Shown piece by piece: positions 33,790 through 48,368 of a stretch of DNA of 64,000 nt (position 1 is the first letter of the stretch; each line of letters starts with the position of its first letter). Under the pieces are notes generated by a model. That model did no database searches. It was not told the DNA's origin and worked only from the letters and a program-made list of their open reading frames with translations. A program made the translations under genes and the position numbers. Source of the stretch: Persicaria tinctoria (lineage: Eukaryota; Streptophyta; Magnoliopsida; Caryophyllales; Polygonaceae); contig JBANSL010000009.1 of NCBI GenBank assembly GCA_037127255.1, positions 14,435,975 to 14,499,974 of the forward strand, in the 5' to 3' direction.

Positions 33790-36700
33790 TGTAACGGCCC
33801 AGGATTATGATTCCCGAGTTACGTTTCGAGGGATGAAACCCCTCGTTGGGATCTTGCGCCTCGAGTACAGGTTGAAGGTTTGAAATCGAAGATGTGTAGT
33901 TTAAAGTGGGATTTCGCACCCAAATCCGGAAGGTCCGTTGGAGACCCTGGGGTAAACCCCTGTACCTGTCCTAAGTCTACAACGCGGGAAATCCTTTATC
34001 ATGCAAAGGGCATAAGTTCTGAAAGTGATACAACCAGTGCCACGACAGAGCCGGGTCAAAACAGAGTATAATTAGGGAGAAATCCGAAAAGCTTGAATCT
34101 GGTGAAGTCAGGTTTCAACCACTCACTCTCCTCCATATGAATAGACCCCGTCATAACAGCACAAAATCAAGCAGTATATCGGGTACCTAAAACTATACCA
34201 CCAAGTCAAGCCAAGAGTCCGCCCGCGGGTCCTCTGACCGCGCTGAGGACATATAATACGCCTATACCTAGAATAAAGATGCCTTCATGCAGTACTGGAA
34301 TATTAACCACACTATCATGTTCCTAACTCATATGTGCGGAATATTAAGTAAGGCCTTAACAAAGAATACCAAGTGGTATATCCCTCTTCTACCACCACCC
34401 TTCTTCCAGACAAGGTGGAGACTGGCCAGTTCGATGCTATAATCATATCAAATCTCATCATCATATCATATCTCATGCCCATCTCGTATCTCGTGATATA
34501 TATAAATGACTCGAGGAGGACAACACCCGATGAAGCTGGGCTGCCCTATGACCCTAGCAAGGACTCTAAGACTCACAGATAACGACCGTTCTGTATTCAA
34601 ACGCATACAGAGTAAGGATGCTCATTCGTAAATGCAATTCCTAAGCATGATACTACATGACATCCTCTTATGCATATGCAACACCTACATACTATATGAC
34701 ACATCAGGCAGGAGGTACTGGTTACTGAGTAAGCCCCGGAGGTACTTACCTGGCTAGCAGATCGACAACAAAAGAATCCAGCACACAGTAGTCAAAATCA
34801 CCTAGTATCACCTAGTACATGATTGAATATACATAAGTCTACATCCAACTATTAAGCACTCAAGCACACCTCAATCAATAGAACAAGTAACACGTTATGG
34901 AAGTCATTTCATCGCATCATCCGCTCCACAATACCACATCGTTATTCAACTAATTTTGCATGTTCATATGCATCATTTCCGCATATACCTCAACGGTTCA
35001 TCAAAATCATAAGACATAATTTGTGTGATATAAAATCCTACTAGATCGTCATAATTATCCAACATTTAATCTCATATAATAATTCACCACAAGCCATGCT
35101 ATTAGTCATACATATCATTCTGTTAGTCAAACAATCATATTATCATTCTAGTTAGTCATCGAATAAGTCTTATTCCCAAGATAGTTTCAAAACCGTTTCA
35201 AATCCCAGTTAAATAGTTAAGTATTCCGACCCTTGAAAATACTCGCCAAATCCCCTTTTGAATTTATTTATTAGATTACTTTCCAACCTTGAAATTCTTT
35301 TCCAGATTCTTTATAAATCTTTAAGTCCCAATAATATATTTTAAATCTCAAATAGTATTACATGATATTTTACATACCATTTATTTAACACTTTTATAAA
35401 TTATTTCCAAATCCCCTAAAATCCCGAACATTTTTATTTAATAAATCAACCCTTATAATTCTCCCAAAATATAATAATTTAAATACCGCTAATTAGTTAA
35501 ATAATAAACAGATAACCCGAACCGAACCGAACCCAACCCGTTAAATTAATCCAAAACCAATTCAATATATAACAAAACAAAAGGTGGCCCCACATGGCAT
35601 GCCACCTCAGCTTCTCTTCTTCGTCCAAATGAAACTTCCCGCCGGCCATGGATGCTCGACGTCGGCATCCTCACTGCGCCTCGGCTCCATCAAGCTCGAC
35701 CTTGCTCGCGGCCAACTCCTCGGCTCTCGCTCGTCCTAGCATGCTCGCTCACCTCTGTTCGCACTCGCTCGACCATGCTCCTCGCTTGCTCGCGCTCACG
35801 CCTCGCGCTCTCGGCTCGACCTCGCTCACTCACCCCTCTCTCGAGCTCGCCGGAGCTCTCGAGCTAACCCAATCGTCCCGCACTCAGCCCACACACACTC
35901 TCGACTAGTCTAAGCATCGAAACAGACACAGAAACGAATCGAAATGAGGCTAAATTCGGAGCTCACCGAGATGGATTTTTCGCGACTTCGGAGCTCTCGA
36001 TCGGAGTTCTGGGCTTCATCGGTGGCTCGCGATGGCTTGACGGACCTACACCGGATGTGGATGAGTGTGATGGTGAAGACCACAAGCAATTTCAATAAAA
36101 AACGAAGGAGGGACACTTACCGAAAGTTAGCTTCGCGATTGATCGAACATTAGAAAGGAATGGGTTGCGGTGGCTCCCAGGGATGTCGAAGGCTGGTGAT
36201 GTTGCTCGACGGAGGGGAAGGAGGTGCTGGTGTATGGCGGCGATAAAGAAGGAGCAAGGTGGTGGTGATGAAAGGAAGAGTGAAGGTGACGGTGGAGATT
36301 CGGTGATGGCGTCGATCTGCTGCTGCTGTGCTCCAGAGGGGTGGAACCAGATGCTGTTGCTGCAGCTCTTAAGGAAGGAGGAAGATGGGAAGAGAGTGAT
36401 GGTGAGGGAGGGCGTGGGTGATGGCGGAAACAGGGGAAGTGACGGGGTGATATAGGCAGGGGGATGGGCTTGGGTTGCAGGATAAGGTAGGGGGAGTGGG
36501 TGAGATGTTGAGTGTAAAATTGGTTAACCAATACCCGGAAATAAATCCCGAATACGCGAATTTTTAATCCCAAAATTAGTTCCCGAATGTTAGTTTTTCC
36601 GAATCCCACTTTCTCGATCAATTAGATTTTTAAAATTGACAAGGATATCGCCATCTGATAATTATTTTGAATTTTCGAGGTCAAGGACGGAAATTTTTTG

Positions 36701-36831
36701 CCAAATTTTACATTCCGGTCGGAATCCGCTAAACGAGTTTTAACCCGATTTTAATCTCATTTTTAATTCTCTTTTTTAATTCTCTTTTTTCGAAAAAAAA
36801 TTAGGATTTAAAAAAAATCCGAGCCTTTACA
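33790..36831 (-). repeat. 3' LTR of element A
   Basis: TGTAACGGCC to GAGCCTTTACA. Sense-strand donor-like AGGTAAGT at 34744-34751 and CTCGGTGAG at 35962-35970. The GC-rich CTCG-word region (about 35640-35900) differs from that of C, marking a different LTR subfamily. A 164-codon minus-strand frame at 36127-36621 and its plus-strand shadow show no domain. Confidence 0.95.
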
Positions 36832-39800
36832 TCATCCACCTCTAAAAACAAGTCTCGTCCTCGAGACTAAAATCATTTTTGAAACAGGGGATGAAATCTG
36901 AAATCGGTGAGTCCATGGATCATGCCATTGATCCCGTAAACACCTCATAAGTGCCCCTATGAGGTCCTTACTGTACCGTTGCCGTGATCATAATATCCCC
37001 AAATAGACCGCAGTAAGGATGCAATATGGGCTCCTACCACATCCTTACTCCGACCCCTCGGTCATATCATAACTCAAAATTAACATCACAACGTCCTCTT
37101 TAAAACACCGTTAAAACTTCAAGTTTGGCATTAGTCAAAAGCAGTCCTAACCTATCCATTCATCCTACCATCCACTTCTAAAGGCTAATCTCATATTCTC
37201 TTCCTAGCTTCTAAGTCAGAATCAGGGTTCAACAGTTCAATTTCTATCATTTCCATCACCAAGCATCATGTATATATATCGAATAACAATAGCACCTCAC
37301 GTCAAATAGCATAACATAATCACCTCAAGGATTGCCACAGAGCATAGCATATCTAGCATCGTATCATATATGGTAGGATTTATCATATCATCTCACGGAA
37401 GTTACACAACATATCAATCAGATAAGCACGTTATATCAATAAGATAAGTACATCATATTCATTCTAACTACCAAGCGTCATTACATTAGAGGCAACAACT
37501 GCTTCCGTACAGTAGCATTCCATCGGGTTCAGGGACAACTATGTTAGTACTACAGTTCCCTATTGTCAACAACAACACAACAGAGAATCAACATCGTTTA
37601 TAGCATAGAATTCGCACAACATTCGGCCCCAAGTAAAGTATACACTAGATCACTATCTCAGGAAAATCTGCCTTACACTACCAATCATAACGAGACACGA
37701 CCACTACTCACCATCCCTTGCACTAAGATCAACTTGACCGAGGTCTACCAACTCAATCCACTACCAGTCCTAGGCACCATTGTATCCTGCTCACATACAA
37801 CATTTCTAGCCTCATAACTATTCGCACTCAAGGTCGAATACCCAAACCAACTACAAGGTATCCCAACTCCTATGCCATCAAGCCATCTAAGGGCCAATCC
37901 CCTTGACCATCTAAACTATTTTTCGGAGTTCTCAATCATACGGTTTCCTGATTCGACAAGCTTAACAACTCGACCAACTACCAAGACTCCATATATAACA
38001 TGTCCTTGCCCTAGGGTCCTTTATCAGTCCCATCTTTACCCTCTAATAGAAAATTCCGAGTCCTCAACTGAACCGCTCTCACGATTGATCTAGACACTTC
38101 TTAAAAATATTGCTTACTCTTCCTAGCCTCTCAAGACTCCGCCCGACCAACATCTCCTAAAAAGACATCTCGAATCACCTTGCTAACCTGATCATATGTC
38201 CCACGCCACTAACCACTCTCACTAACCACTCTCACTAACCATCCACCTCTAAGGGCCCAACTCATGCTGACCATCTCACACCTAACACTCCCGTCCAATT
38301 CTAACGCAGAACCCAACTAGTGGTACTCCCAACCATGAATCACCATGACCCTCAAGCCAACCCCCATTCTAGATCATCTTCCCAGCATACTCTACTTGGA
38401 CTAGTGCCCTCAACTCCGCATGTTTCCCCCAAATTGCCTCAGATCACACTTCCTCAAACTTAGAAATCTCTATCGCTTAAACCCTTATGTACCGATCATC
38501 ATTTTCACCGAATTCCTATGACATCCTCGTCCGAATTTCCTAAGTACCGCAACTTCACCAGCCTTCTAAAATCTCTTATCCTCTTGCATCCTCAATACTT
38601 TCTGCTTTGCCTAGTTCCCAAATCCATGCTCATAATCTCTCTATCTCAACCTTAAGCGCAAAGTCTTACTAGGAATCTCAACTACATCATTGCCTAGCTA
38701 CCAGCCTTTCCTTAAAGGTCCATGTCACATCCTCAAATACCTCAATAGCCATAATAACATCCACTCATAAATCCCGATTCATTCCCTATGCCAAAATCCT
38801 CCAACAACGCACCTATAAATCCTTCACTCATCAATTTCCCAAACATTACCAATCCTACCTAAACAACCCCTAATACTCATCACACGAACAACCCTAATAT
38901 GAACAACCTAATATCCCCGATCGATAATTTCCCAAGCAACCTCATACTACTCTTCCTTGGCAACTCCTCAACCTCATCCCTTACCGAAATCGCTCCAATT
39001 CATAGCCCACACCACCTAGTCCCAAATTCTACGATTCCTCAGACGTTCCTTAACTGATCATCCTCGACTCCGCCCACGATCCGCTCCTAGACTATCTAGA
39101 CACCTTCCTTGGCACACCAATCCATCTCACAACACCTCCCTTCAAGAATCCCCCGATCAATTCTTAGCTCGCCCATCCACCTCTAGAACTATCCTAACTA
39201 CCTCTACCCACATCCAAACTCAAGATCACCCTAATGAAGCTAGTCCAGACCTCAGTCAACCACTCTCTTATACTACCCGCACACACTAACTGCCTAGACT
39301 ATCACTTCTCACTAGGACACCTTCCTCAAAATCTCGCCATACTAGCCCCACTCTCCACCTAAGACCTACCTGGAACCTCATCTATACTCACGAACCGCTA
39401 TCTTCGACACATCCCAACCCACTCGGCTCTACTCAAGCTAAAACATCATTCATGCACCCCATTTCACACAAACAATGACCCAATCCGAAGACCTCAATCC
39501 ACCTGCCACTTTTCGACCCGTCTCACCGAAGAATCTCACGGCTCATGCTCAAGAAGAAAGCACTCCCATACATATAACCCATAACCTACTCATCCGCAAG
39601 TCAGTATACCAAGCACCAAGGCACATCGTCATAGAAACAAGTTAGTCACGCAATCATTTCTACCAATTCAGCACAACCGTCATCACACATTCAATTATGT
39701 CAGTTCTAGGCATATCACAAAAGATCAATTCCGATTAGTATAGAAGAATCCACTATTTGAATTAAGAATGCTCTTCCTCGTGTCTGCTGGAATGAATCTG

Positions 39801-41912
39801 TTAACGATTGTCATCTTTGAAGCATATTCGTCCTTTTTGCCATCGGTGATGTTGTTCCTGGAGCCTAGGGGTCATGGACCCGTCACACTTCCGTTGCGCC
39901 GCTCCGGTGCCACTTGGTCGTCGGTTCTTTCTTGCATGTCGGCGCTCATCGAATGATCATAAGGGTTAGAAGTTACGGAGATAGGGGGAGACAAGGGCGG
40001 ACAACACAACTTCCTTAAGAGTTCAGACATGGACCAGGACTAGGGACGACGAGACCAAGGATAAGATCCCAACCCGAGAGTTACAACGATGCCCTTACAA
40101 TTGTGGCACACAAGCACATAAAAATCAAGAGATATCATCACATTATTTCACACTAGTATGCACCTATATCAAGGGATATCGATTTATGCATTCATAACAT
40201 GTTCATATAATCATCTTTATGTGTGCGCAGAACAAGCTAGCAACCTATCATTTCATTCACCAATCATGCTTGACAGACTAAGAACATGTATGCACACACT
40301 GACATGGGACATATATGTCATAAGTTATGCAAGAGCTAGCAACCGTCACACGATATCCTATGCACGAATTATCACTCAATTTAGATACACACATAAGCAA
40401 GTCATAATATTGCGAGATTGAGGCAAGCATGCTAAGATGCACTCTAAAAATCATGCTAAGGGTATAGTCAATTCATGCAGAGTTGGTATAGCAACTATCT
40501 CATCACATACATCCATATTCACATACTAAGACTAAGATGTCACACAATCATATGAGGGCTTATAACTGGGAGGTATATATCCTACATGATAGTAGCAATA
40601 CTTATTAAACATGTACACAGTCATGAGGTCCAATGAGGTTCATCTGGCATGCTAAGTCATCCAATTCACATTTTAACATACAACGAGAGTTGAGCACACT
40701 ATCATGGACCTAGTTCATAGTGAGACGGTAATCATGGGGATTCAATACATACGACACATACATCTACTCATTAGTGCAACCATGCAAGGTACTAGGCAAG
40801 TCATGCTGAATTATACCAATATACAATTTCATGAAATCACAAGGAGGCCATCATTATAGCTCGATAAAATTCTCTAAGGACAATCACCGACTCACCACCC
40901 CGTTTTCCCGTGGGACGGTAGTATGATTCGCTTGTCCCAAGGACATTCACGCCGTTTCTGAGAGGTGAGGGTAGAACTCGTGTTTAGACTCTTGTTGCAA
41001 GAAGACATGGTTGGCCATTACGAGGATCGAAAGGGATGACTCCATAAGACAACTCACTTCTATCTCGAAAAGATTTAAATCTTCACTCCCACTAACACAC
41101 TCAAGTAACCCTCACATCCGACACGATTTCCGAAGGTATTTAGTTGACCGACCCAAATTTCCCGTGAAAGACCCCAACCACAGGTACGAGACTCAATAGA
41201 AGTATCGATGGTGGGATACGAAACAAGACTCTAAACAGGGGAGCGGATGCTTCTCGACCCTTGATAACATGCCTAGATGTTTTGGTGGGGCGGATGACAG
41301 AGTCAGAACCATCAGGGTGTTTGAATTATGAAAGTGCTATTTTGACAAAACAGGAATTCCGATTACATAAGAACAAGTTTTTCTCTCACTATCTCGTTTG
41401 CACAGTTATTCAACACATGATTCAAGTCAAGGCATACTGATTAGTTCACTATCCTAATCACAATAGAGCACTCATCACGGAAGCAATCAACAAGATTAAT
41501 ATGATCCTCTTCGAGGAGGATCGCCCTCGGGTCTAATTGCATATATGTACATATATAAACGTAAGCATAGAGACGATCTATGTCGTCATTCGAGGGACGG
41601 CTGACCGGAGGGGCAAAACCTCACCGCCTCCTAACTCAACACTCCAACCTCTGTGGTGTTCCTTGGAGTCTTCTAGGCCCATCTGTAAATAAAAACTAGT
41701 ATTTTGCTTACCGTTCCCCGAATTCTACATCCATAAGGGATGTCTACCGCTTGGGTCTCTACCCACGAGATTATTTCCCCTTTATTCATTTTAGGTTTTA
41801 AGTCCAATTAAATTCATTTTGCCCTTTATAAAATATTTTCCAAAACAATTTGAAAACATTGGGCGATTTTCAAAACCTCTTCAACCTATTGTACTCGGAT
41901 TGCAAAACCTCA
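36832..41912 (-). other. Internal region of element A, noncoding
   Basis: No frame longer than about 90 codons. Collinear with the C interior but lacking its solo LTR. The leader shared with E1 is at about 41480-41912. The interior just inside the 3' LTR reads AGAGGTGGATGA on the minus strand, identical in C, and is the likely polypurine tract although weak in purines. Confidence 0.8.
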
Positions 41913-41924
41913 GCTCAGATACCA
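41913..41924 (-). promoter_or_regulatory. Primer-binding site of element A, one mismatch
   Basis: Minus strand TGGTATCTGAGC, differing by one base from the tRNA-Met complement seen in C, E1 and D. Confidence 0.9.
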
Positions 41925-41928
41925 CCTT

Positions 41929-44900
41929 TGTAACGGCCCAGGATTATGATTCCCGAGTTACGTTTCGAGGGATGAAACCCCTCGTTGGGATCTTGCGCCC
42001 CGAGTACAGGTTGAAGGTTTGAAATCGAAGATGTGTAGTTTAAAGTGGGATTTCGCACCCAAATCTGGAAGGTCCGTTGGAGACCCTGGGGTAAACCCCT
42101 GTACCTGTCCTAAGTCTACAACGCGGGAAATCCTTTATCATGCAAAGGGCATAAGTTCTGAAAGTGATACAACCAGTGCCACGGCAGAGCCGGGTAAAAA
42201 CAGAGTATAATTAGGGAGAAATCCGAAAAGCGTGAATCTGGTGAAGTCAGGTTTCAACCACTCACTCTCCTCCATATGATTAGACCCCGTCATAACAGCA
42301 CAAAATCAAGCAGTATATCGGGTACCTGAAACTATACCACCAAGTCAGGCCAAGAGTCCGCCAGCGGGTCCTCTGACCGCGCTGAGGACATATAATACGC
42401 CTATACCTAGAATAAAGATGCCTTCATGCAGAACTGGAATATTAACCACACTATCATGTTCCTAACTCATATGTGTGGAATATTAAGTAAGGCCTTAACA
42501 AAGAATACCAAGTGGTATATCCCTCTTCTACCACCACCCTTCTTCCAGACAGGGTGGAGACTGGCCAGTTCGATGCTATAATCATATCAAATCTCATCAT
42601 CATATCATATCTCATCATCATATCATATCTCATGCCCATCTCGTATCTCGTGATATATATAAATGACTCGAGGAGGACAACACCCGATGAAGCTGGGCTG
42701 CCCTATGACCCTAGCAAGGACTCTAAGACTCACAGATAACGACCGTTCTGTATTCAAACGCATACAGAGTAAGGATGCTCATTCGTAAATGCAATTCCTA
42801 AGCATGATACTACATGACATGCTCTTATGCATATGCAACACCTACATACTATATGACACATCAGGCAGGAGGTACTGGTTACTGAGTAAGCCCCGGAGGT
42901 ACTTACCTGACTAGCAGATCGGCAACAAAAGAATCCAGCACACAGTAGTCAAAATCACCTAGTATCACCTAGTACATGATTGAATATACATAAGTCTACA
43001 TCCAACTATTAAGCACTCAAGCACACCTCAATCAATAGAACAAGTAACACGTTATGGAAGTCATTTCATCGCATCATCCGCTCCACAAGACCACATCGTT
43101 ATTCAACTAATTACGCATGTTTATATACATCATTTCCGCATATACCTCAACGGTTCATCAAAATCATAAGACATAATTTGTGTGATATAAAATCCTACTA
43201 CATCGTCATAATTATCCAACATTTAATCTCATATAATAATTCACCACAAGCCATGCTATTAGTCATACATATCATTCTGTTAGTCAAACAATCATATTAT
43301 CATTCTAGTTAGTCATCGAATAAGTCTTATTCCCAAGTTAGTTTCAAAACCGTTTCAAATTCCAGTTAAATAGTTAAGTATTCCGACCCTTGAAAATACT
43401 CGCCAAATCCCCTTTTGAATTTATTTATTAGATTACTTTCCAACCTTGAAATTCTTTTCCAGATTCTTTATAAATCTTTAAGTCCCAATAATATATTTTA
43501 AATCTCAAATAGTATTACATGATATTTTACATACCATTTATTTAACACTTTTATAAATTATTTCCAAACCCCCTAAAATCCAGAACATTTTTATTTAATA
43601 AATCAACCCTTATAATTCTCCCAAAATATAATAATTTAAATACCGCTAATTAGTTAAATAATAAACAGATAACCCGAACCGAACGGAACCAAACCCAACC
43701 CGTTAAATTAATCCAAATCCGATTCAATATATAACAAAACAAAAGGTGGCCCCACATGGCATGCCACCTCAGCTTCTCTTCTTCGTCCAAATGAAACTTC
43801 CCGCCGGCCATGGATGCTCGACGTCGGCATCCTCATTGCGCCTCGGCTCCATCAAGATCGACCGTGCTCGCGGCCAACTCCTCGGCTCTCGCTCGTCCTA
43901 GAATGCTCGCTCACCTCTGTTCGCACTCGCTCGACCATGCTCCTCGCTCGCTCGCGCTAACGCCTCGCGCTCTCGGCTCGACCTCGCTCACTCACCCCTC
44001 TCTCGAGCTCGCCGGAGCTCTCGAGCTAACCCAATCGTCCCGCACTCAGCCCACACACACTCTCGACTAGTCTAAGCATCGAAACAGACTCAGAAACGAA
44101 TCGAAACGAGGATAAATTCGGAGCTCACCGAGATGGATTTTTCGCGACTTCGGAGCTCTCGATCGGAGTTCTGGGCTTCGTCGGTGGCTCGCGATGGCTT
44201 GACAGACCTACACCGGATGTGGATGAGTGTGATGGTGAAGACCATAAGCAATTTCAATCAAAAACGAAGGAGGGACGCTTACCGAAAGTTAGCTTCGCGA
44301 TTGATCGAAGATTAGAAAGGAATGGGTTGTGGTGGCTTCGAGGGATGTCGAAGGCTGGTGATGTTGCTCGACGGAGGGGAAGGAGGTGCTGGTGTGTGGC
44401 GGCGATAAAGAAGGAGCAAGGTGGTGGTGATGAAAGGAAGAGTGAAGGTGACGGTGGAGATTCGGTGATGGCGTCGATCTGCTGCTGCTGTGCTCTAGAG
44501 GGGTGGAACCAGATGCTGTTGCTGCAGCTCTTGAGGAAGGAGGAAGATGGGAAGAGAGTGATGGTGAGGGAGGGCGTGGGTGATGGCGGAAACAGGGGAA
44601 GTGACGGGGTGATATAGGCAGGGGGATGGGCTTGGGTTGTAGGATAAGGTAGGGGGAGTGTGTGAGATGTTGAGTGTAAAATTGGTTAACCAATACCCGG
44701 AAATAAATCCCGAATACGCGAATTTTTAATCCCGAAATTAGTTCCCGAATGTTAGTTTTTCCGAATCCCACTTTCTCGATCAATTAGATTTTTAAAATTG
44801 ACAAGGATATCGCCATCTGATAATTATTTTGAATTTTCGAGGTCAAGGACGGAAATTTTTTGCCAAATTTGACATTCCGGTCGGAATCCGCTAAACGAGT

Positions 44901-44993
44901 TTTAACCCGATTTTAATCTCATTTTTAATTCTCTTTTTTAATTCTCTTTATCCGAAAAAAAATTAGGATTTAAAAAAAATCCGAGCCTTTACA
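41929..44993 (-). repeat. 5' LTR of element A
   Basis: Nearly identical to 33790-36831. The main difference is one extra CATCATATCATATCT unit near 42597-42625; scattered substitutions elsewhere. Donor-like AGGTAAGT at 42901-42908 and CTCGGTGAG at 44124-44132. Confidence 0.95.
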
Positions 44994-44998
44994 CATAA

Positions 44999-46871
44999 AC
45001 ATTGTAATTTAAAGATAAATCCACTTCGCACCCAATTATGAAAATGCAACAAGAATTATCAAGAGGGCTTCACTCAATAGAAGTCTTCAAAAAAGATTCC
45101 ATTTGGCGGGGTTGTAATGGGGCTTGGTAAGAAATAATAAGGTATGGAATTATCTGGCCATGTGGTGCTTAATAAAATTCGGCAATCAAGACTCCTAAAT
45201 CTCCAACACAACCAAACCATAACTTCTCAATTCATATGCATCAACCAAACTCTCCAACTTATAACCTTTCAAACTTAAATAACCTCTCCAAAATATGTAT
45301 CTGGCAAATAACGAAAGAAATAAGGTAAATTTAGCTCATGCACTTTATTCACAAACATAGGCACTTTTTCTTCTTCTCTTTTTTTTTCTGGTTTTTTTTT
45401 TTCGAAAATAAAAACCAAATAACATTAACAGTGCATTTATAATGTGAGCCAAAAATCCTTTTACATAATATGCATAGCAAGATAAAAATTTAAAACCATC
45501 CCGTATCTCAATAATTTCAACAATCATTCCTTCCTGAAAATGTAACATAAGCTCATTCTTAAGTCTTAATTCCCAAATGGGGGTCAGGCTCAATTTGGCT
45601 AAGGATATTTTTGTGGAGTTTACAATAAAAGTCTCAGGCTAATGTTCTGGCTTCAAGAAGGGATAATGTAGGGTAGGTAAAGAGAGGATAAAATTGGCTT
45701 AAAAGGTGCCTCCATCATTTAATTCTCATCAACATAAACATATAAATGTATTGGTTTTGAATAACTATCACAACATTTACAGATGCATAAGAAGAGTAAA
45801 TACACTCAAGAAAGCAGAGAGATTTTTTAATGTTCTCCTTATAAGGCCAAAATTCTCACTGGGACAATTTTTGTTGGATTTTAACTTTTAGCTTAGGATC
45901 ATATTTGCTCAATTTCATCACAAGTTCACAATTCACATAAAAACCATTTTCGAGGACTCATGCTAAACCTTCCAAACGTGCCATAGGATTTACATGATCA
46001 AGTTAATCATTATTTGTCATCATAGGACATCTATGTTAGGGTATATAAATAAACTAAAACAATGCGAAAATTTAAACATGCATTTTTTTCATTTTTTCGA
46101 CATTTTCTATTTTTTTTTTGTTTTTTTTTTAAATAATTTTTTCTCTATGCAACTAAAAATAAGAATAAAGTATGGCAAAAGGCTAAAATGATAAAATTTA
46201 AACATGAATGCATAACATAAAATTTTAAAATTTCACCATGTAAAACCAAGAGCAAGACTAAAACATATAATAATGATAAAATTTTAAAATTTCACCATGT
46301 AAAACACAGAGCAAGACTAAAACATATAATAATGATAATGTGCCCTTTCCCCACCCCATACTTAAAATTTACAGTGTCCTCACTGTATAAAATCAAATAA
46401 AAATAAGAGTAAAGGAAGGAACTCACCGGATAACATATCGAGGAGGCAAATCAGTGCAGGTCGAGCAACTGGCTGGTCGATATCGAGTACTCTTACTCGA
46501 TATCGAGTAGTCTCTCAGCGTCTGGTGGAATCTGAAGTCGAGTATCGTCTGGCTTGGTCGACGTCGAGTACGTCTACTCGAGATCGAGTAACTTCTGGGC
46601 TCCTCCTCCCTGTCGTAATCGACTTGGCCTTCGTCGATTCTAACTGGTTTTCAGGGACTTTCTATTCCACTTTTCGCGATCCTTATATGCTTGCCGACCT
46701 AAAAGTATTAGATTGCACAAAAGCAAGACTATCCATATGAAGTATTCTAAAAGACATAAAAACCCAAAAACCAAAAAACAAAAAAAAAATTCAAAAAGTC
46801 CCAAAAATTCATAAAGTTTTATATACATGCTCTAGATTTTAGAGTCCCTAGGCCGACTTCTCCGTTTGCGC
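44999..46871 (-). other. Noncoding 3' region of element B with an internal polypurine tract
   Basis: AT-rich, no gene. An internal polypurine tract-like AAGTATGGGGTGGGGAAAGG lies at 46342-46362 on the minus strand, preceded by GAGGACACTGTAAATTT; this arrangement is typical downstream of the coding region in Athila elements. A repeated 50-bp segment containing AAAATTTCACCATGTAAAAC occurs at about 46215-46265 and 46275-46325. TCGAnnTCGAGTA words recur at 46465-46590. Confidence 0.7.
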
Positions 46872-48368
46872 TCAAGGACCATCAGTGTGGGGCCCGCTCA
46901 TGTTTGGCCCTTCTCCTGGATCATCTAAGTCGTGATGGTAGTATGTAAGCTCAGCTGACGGGTGATCGCTTGCATCATCTCCCTTCCCTTTCTTCTTCTT
47001 CCTCTCAGCCCTTAGTTTCCGCAGATTCTCTCTCCACGGTGCCTTATCTCCACTTAAATCATTGATAATTTTCTTTATTGACTGAGGGGGAGTAGAATTC
47101 ATACCTGAACTTACCTTTTCGGGCCCAAAATAGAAATCTTTGGGCTTGGGGCTAGTCGAGATCAAGTACTGCTGGTCGACCTCGAGTACAGGGACCCCAT
47201 ACTTAGGCTCTTGGCAAGTCAGTGGCTCAGCAGAGGTTGTCGATATCGACAAGGGCTTGTCGAGATTGATTAGAAGCCTTGTCGAGATCGAGTTGGCTTG
47301 GTCGATCTCGAGTACAGTGTTGGTACCTTCCTCCGCTGTTTTCTTGGTCCCGTGGTTGCTGATGCTTTTCACCTCCGACCAGGAAATTTCCTCTTTTTCA
47401 GGGCCAAAAGAGAAATCCAAAACCTCTTCACCTATGGTGAAGGTGAGCGATCTATTCTTGACACTAATTCTGGCATCCGCAGTAGCTAAGAATGGTCTAC
47501 CAAGAATAATGAGGCTAGTAGGATCTTCAGCACATTCTATAATGAGGAAATCTGCTGGAACAAAGAATTTACCAACCTGGACGGGGACATTCTCAATTAT
47601 ACCTGTAGGGATGACCACTGTATTATTCGCCGTGTATAATTTAGCATCCACAGGTTCTATGCATCCTATCTTTACCTTCTGCCAGATTGATAAAGTGATG
47701 ATGGTCACACTTGCTCCTAAATCACACAGAGACTCATATTTATATTGTCCAAAACCCACAGTAACAGAAAACATACCAGGGTCGGGTCTCTTTTCAGGGA
47801 AGTGGAGTACTTTCCATTCGCCTGCGATCTCTGAGATGGATCGCTTCTTGCTCAGAATTTTCTTCAGAAATTTGACAAATCCAGGCATCTCTTGCAGGGC
47901 TTCTGTAAAAGGAATAGAAACATTCAGTTCTTGCAGCATATTAACAAATCTGTTAAACCTACCTGTAGTGGGATCTTTCTAAGCTTTGGAAGGAAAAGGC
48001 AGTGGCTTTTTCTGCTTTGGAGCCAGATCAGATGCCGGAGGTGTTGCAGAGTCGTCGACGTCGGCCAGGTTCTGCTCCTCAATCTCGATCAAAGTCTCCT
48101 CGACATCGAGTAGGGTGGTCGACCTGGAGTTGTTAGGCTGCGCAGAGAAGTCCGAGCTCAGTTTCTGGTCTGTGTCGGGCAGCTTCTTATCGAGGTCGAG
48201 TAGAGTCTCCTCGAGATCGAGTTGGGTCTTCTCTGTCTCGAGTTGCTACTCTGCCTTGCCTTTCTGTTTCCCGACCTCTGGCTCGTGTAATTGATGCCCA
48301 CTTCTGAGTTTGATAGCTGCGACGTTTCCGGTCTTCCCCTTAGGATTTGGTTCTGTTTGCCCAGGGAG
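46872..48368 (-). pseudogene. Protease region of element B (Athila-type aspartic protease), with upstream linker
   Basis: Same reading frame as the gag upstream, interrupted by TAG at 48248-48246 and TAG at 47981-47979. The uninterrupted portion, 47978 to TGA 46872, holds the protease: catalytic region LCDLGASVTIIT (about 47735-47700), the DLGA variant typical of Athila, then LIILGRPFLATADA (about 47515-47475). Past the protease, about 200 residues include several near-repeats such as LEIDQANSIST and LEVDQQYLIST that are encoded by the TCGAnnTCGAGTA DNA word, then a lysine/arginine-rich tail. RT does not follow. An antisense open frame of 280 codons (47140-47982) is a shadow. Confidence 0.85.

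Larger units (their letters stand above)
33790..44993 (-). mobile_element. Element A: LARD-like non-autonomous LTR retrotransposon nested in B
   Basis: LTRs 33790-36831 (3,042 bp) and 41929-44993 (3,065 bp) with a perfect target duplication CATAA (33785-33789 and 44994-44998). tRNA-Met primer site. The 5.1-kb interior has no coding domain. It is the youngest complete member of the stack: it interrupts B, which interrupts C. Confidence 0.95.

Noticed and set aside
36127..36621. 164-codon frame present in both A LTRs
   Set aside because: Retained only because the two LTRs are near-identical; composition is proline/serine/histidine repeats and the relatives do not keep it.
47140..47982. 280-codon plus-strand open frame
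   Set aside because: Exact antisense shadow of the element B protease frame.
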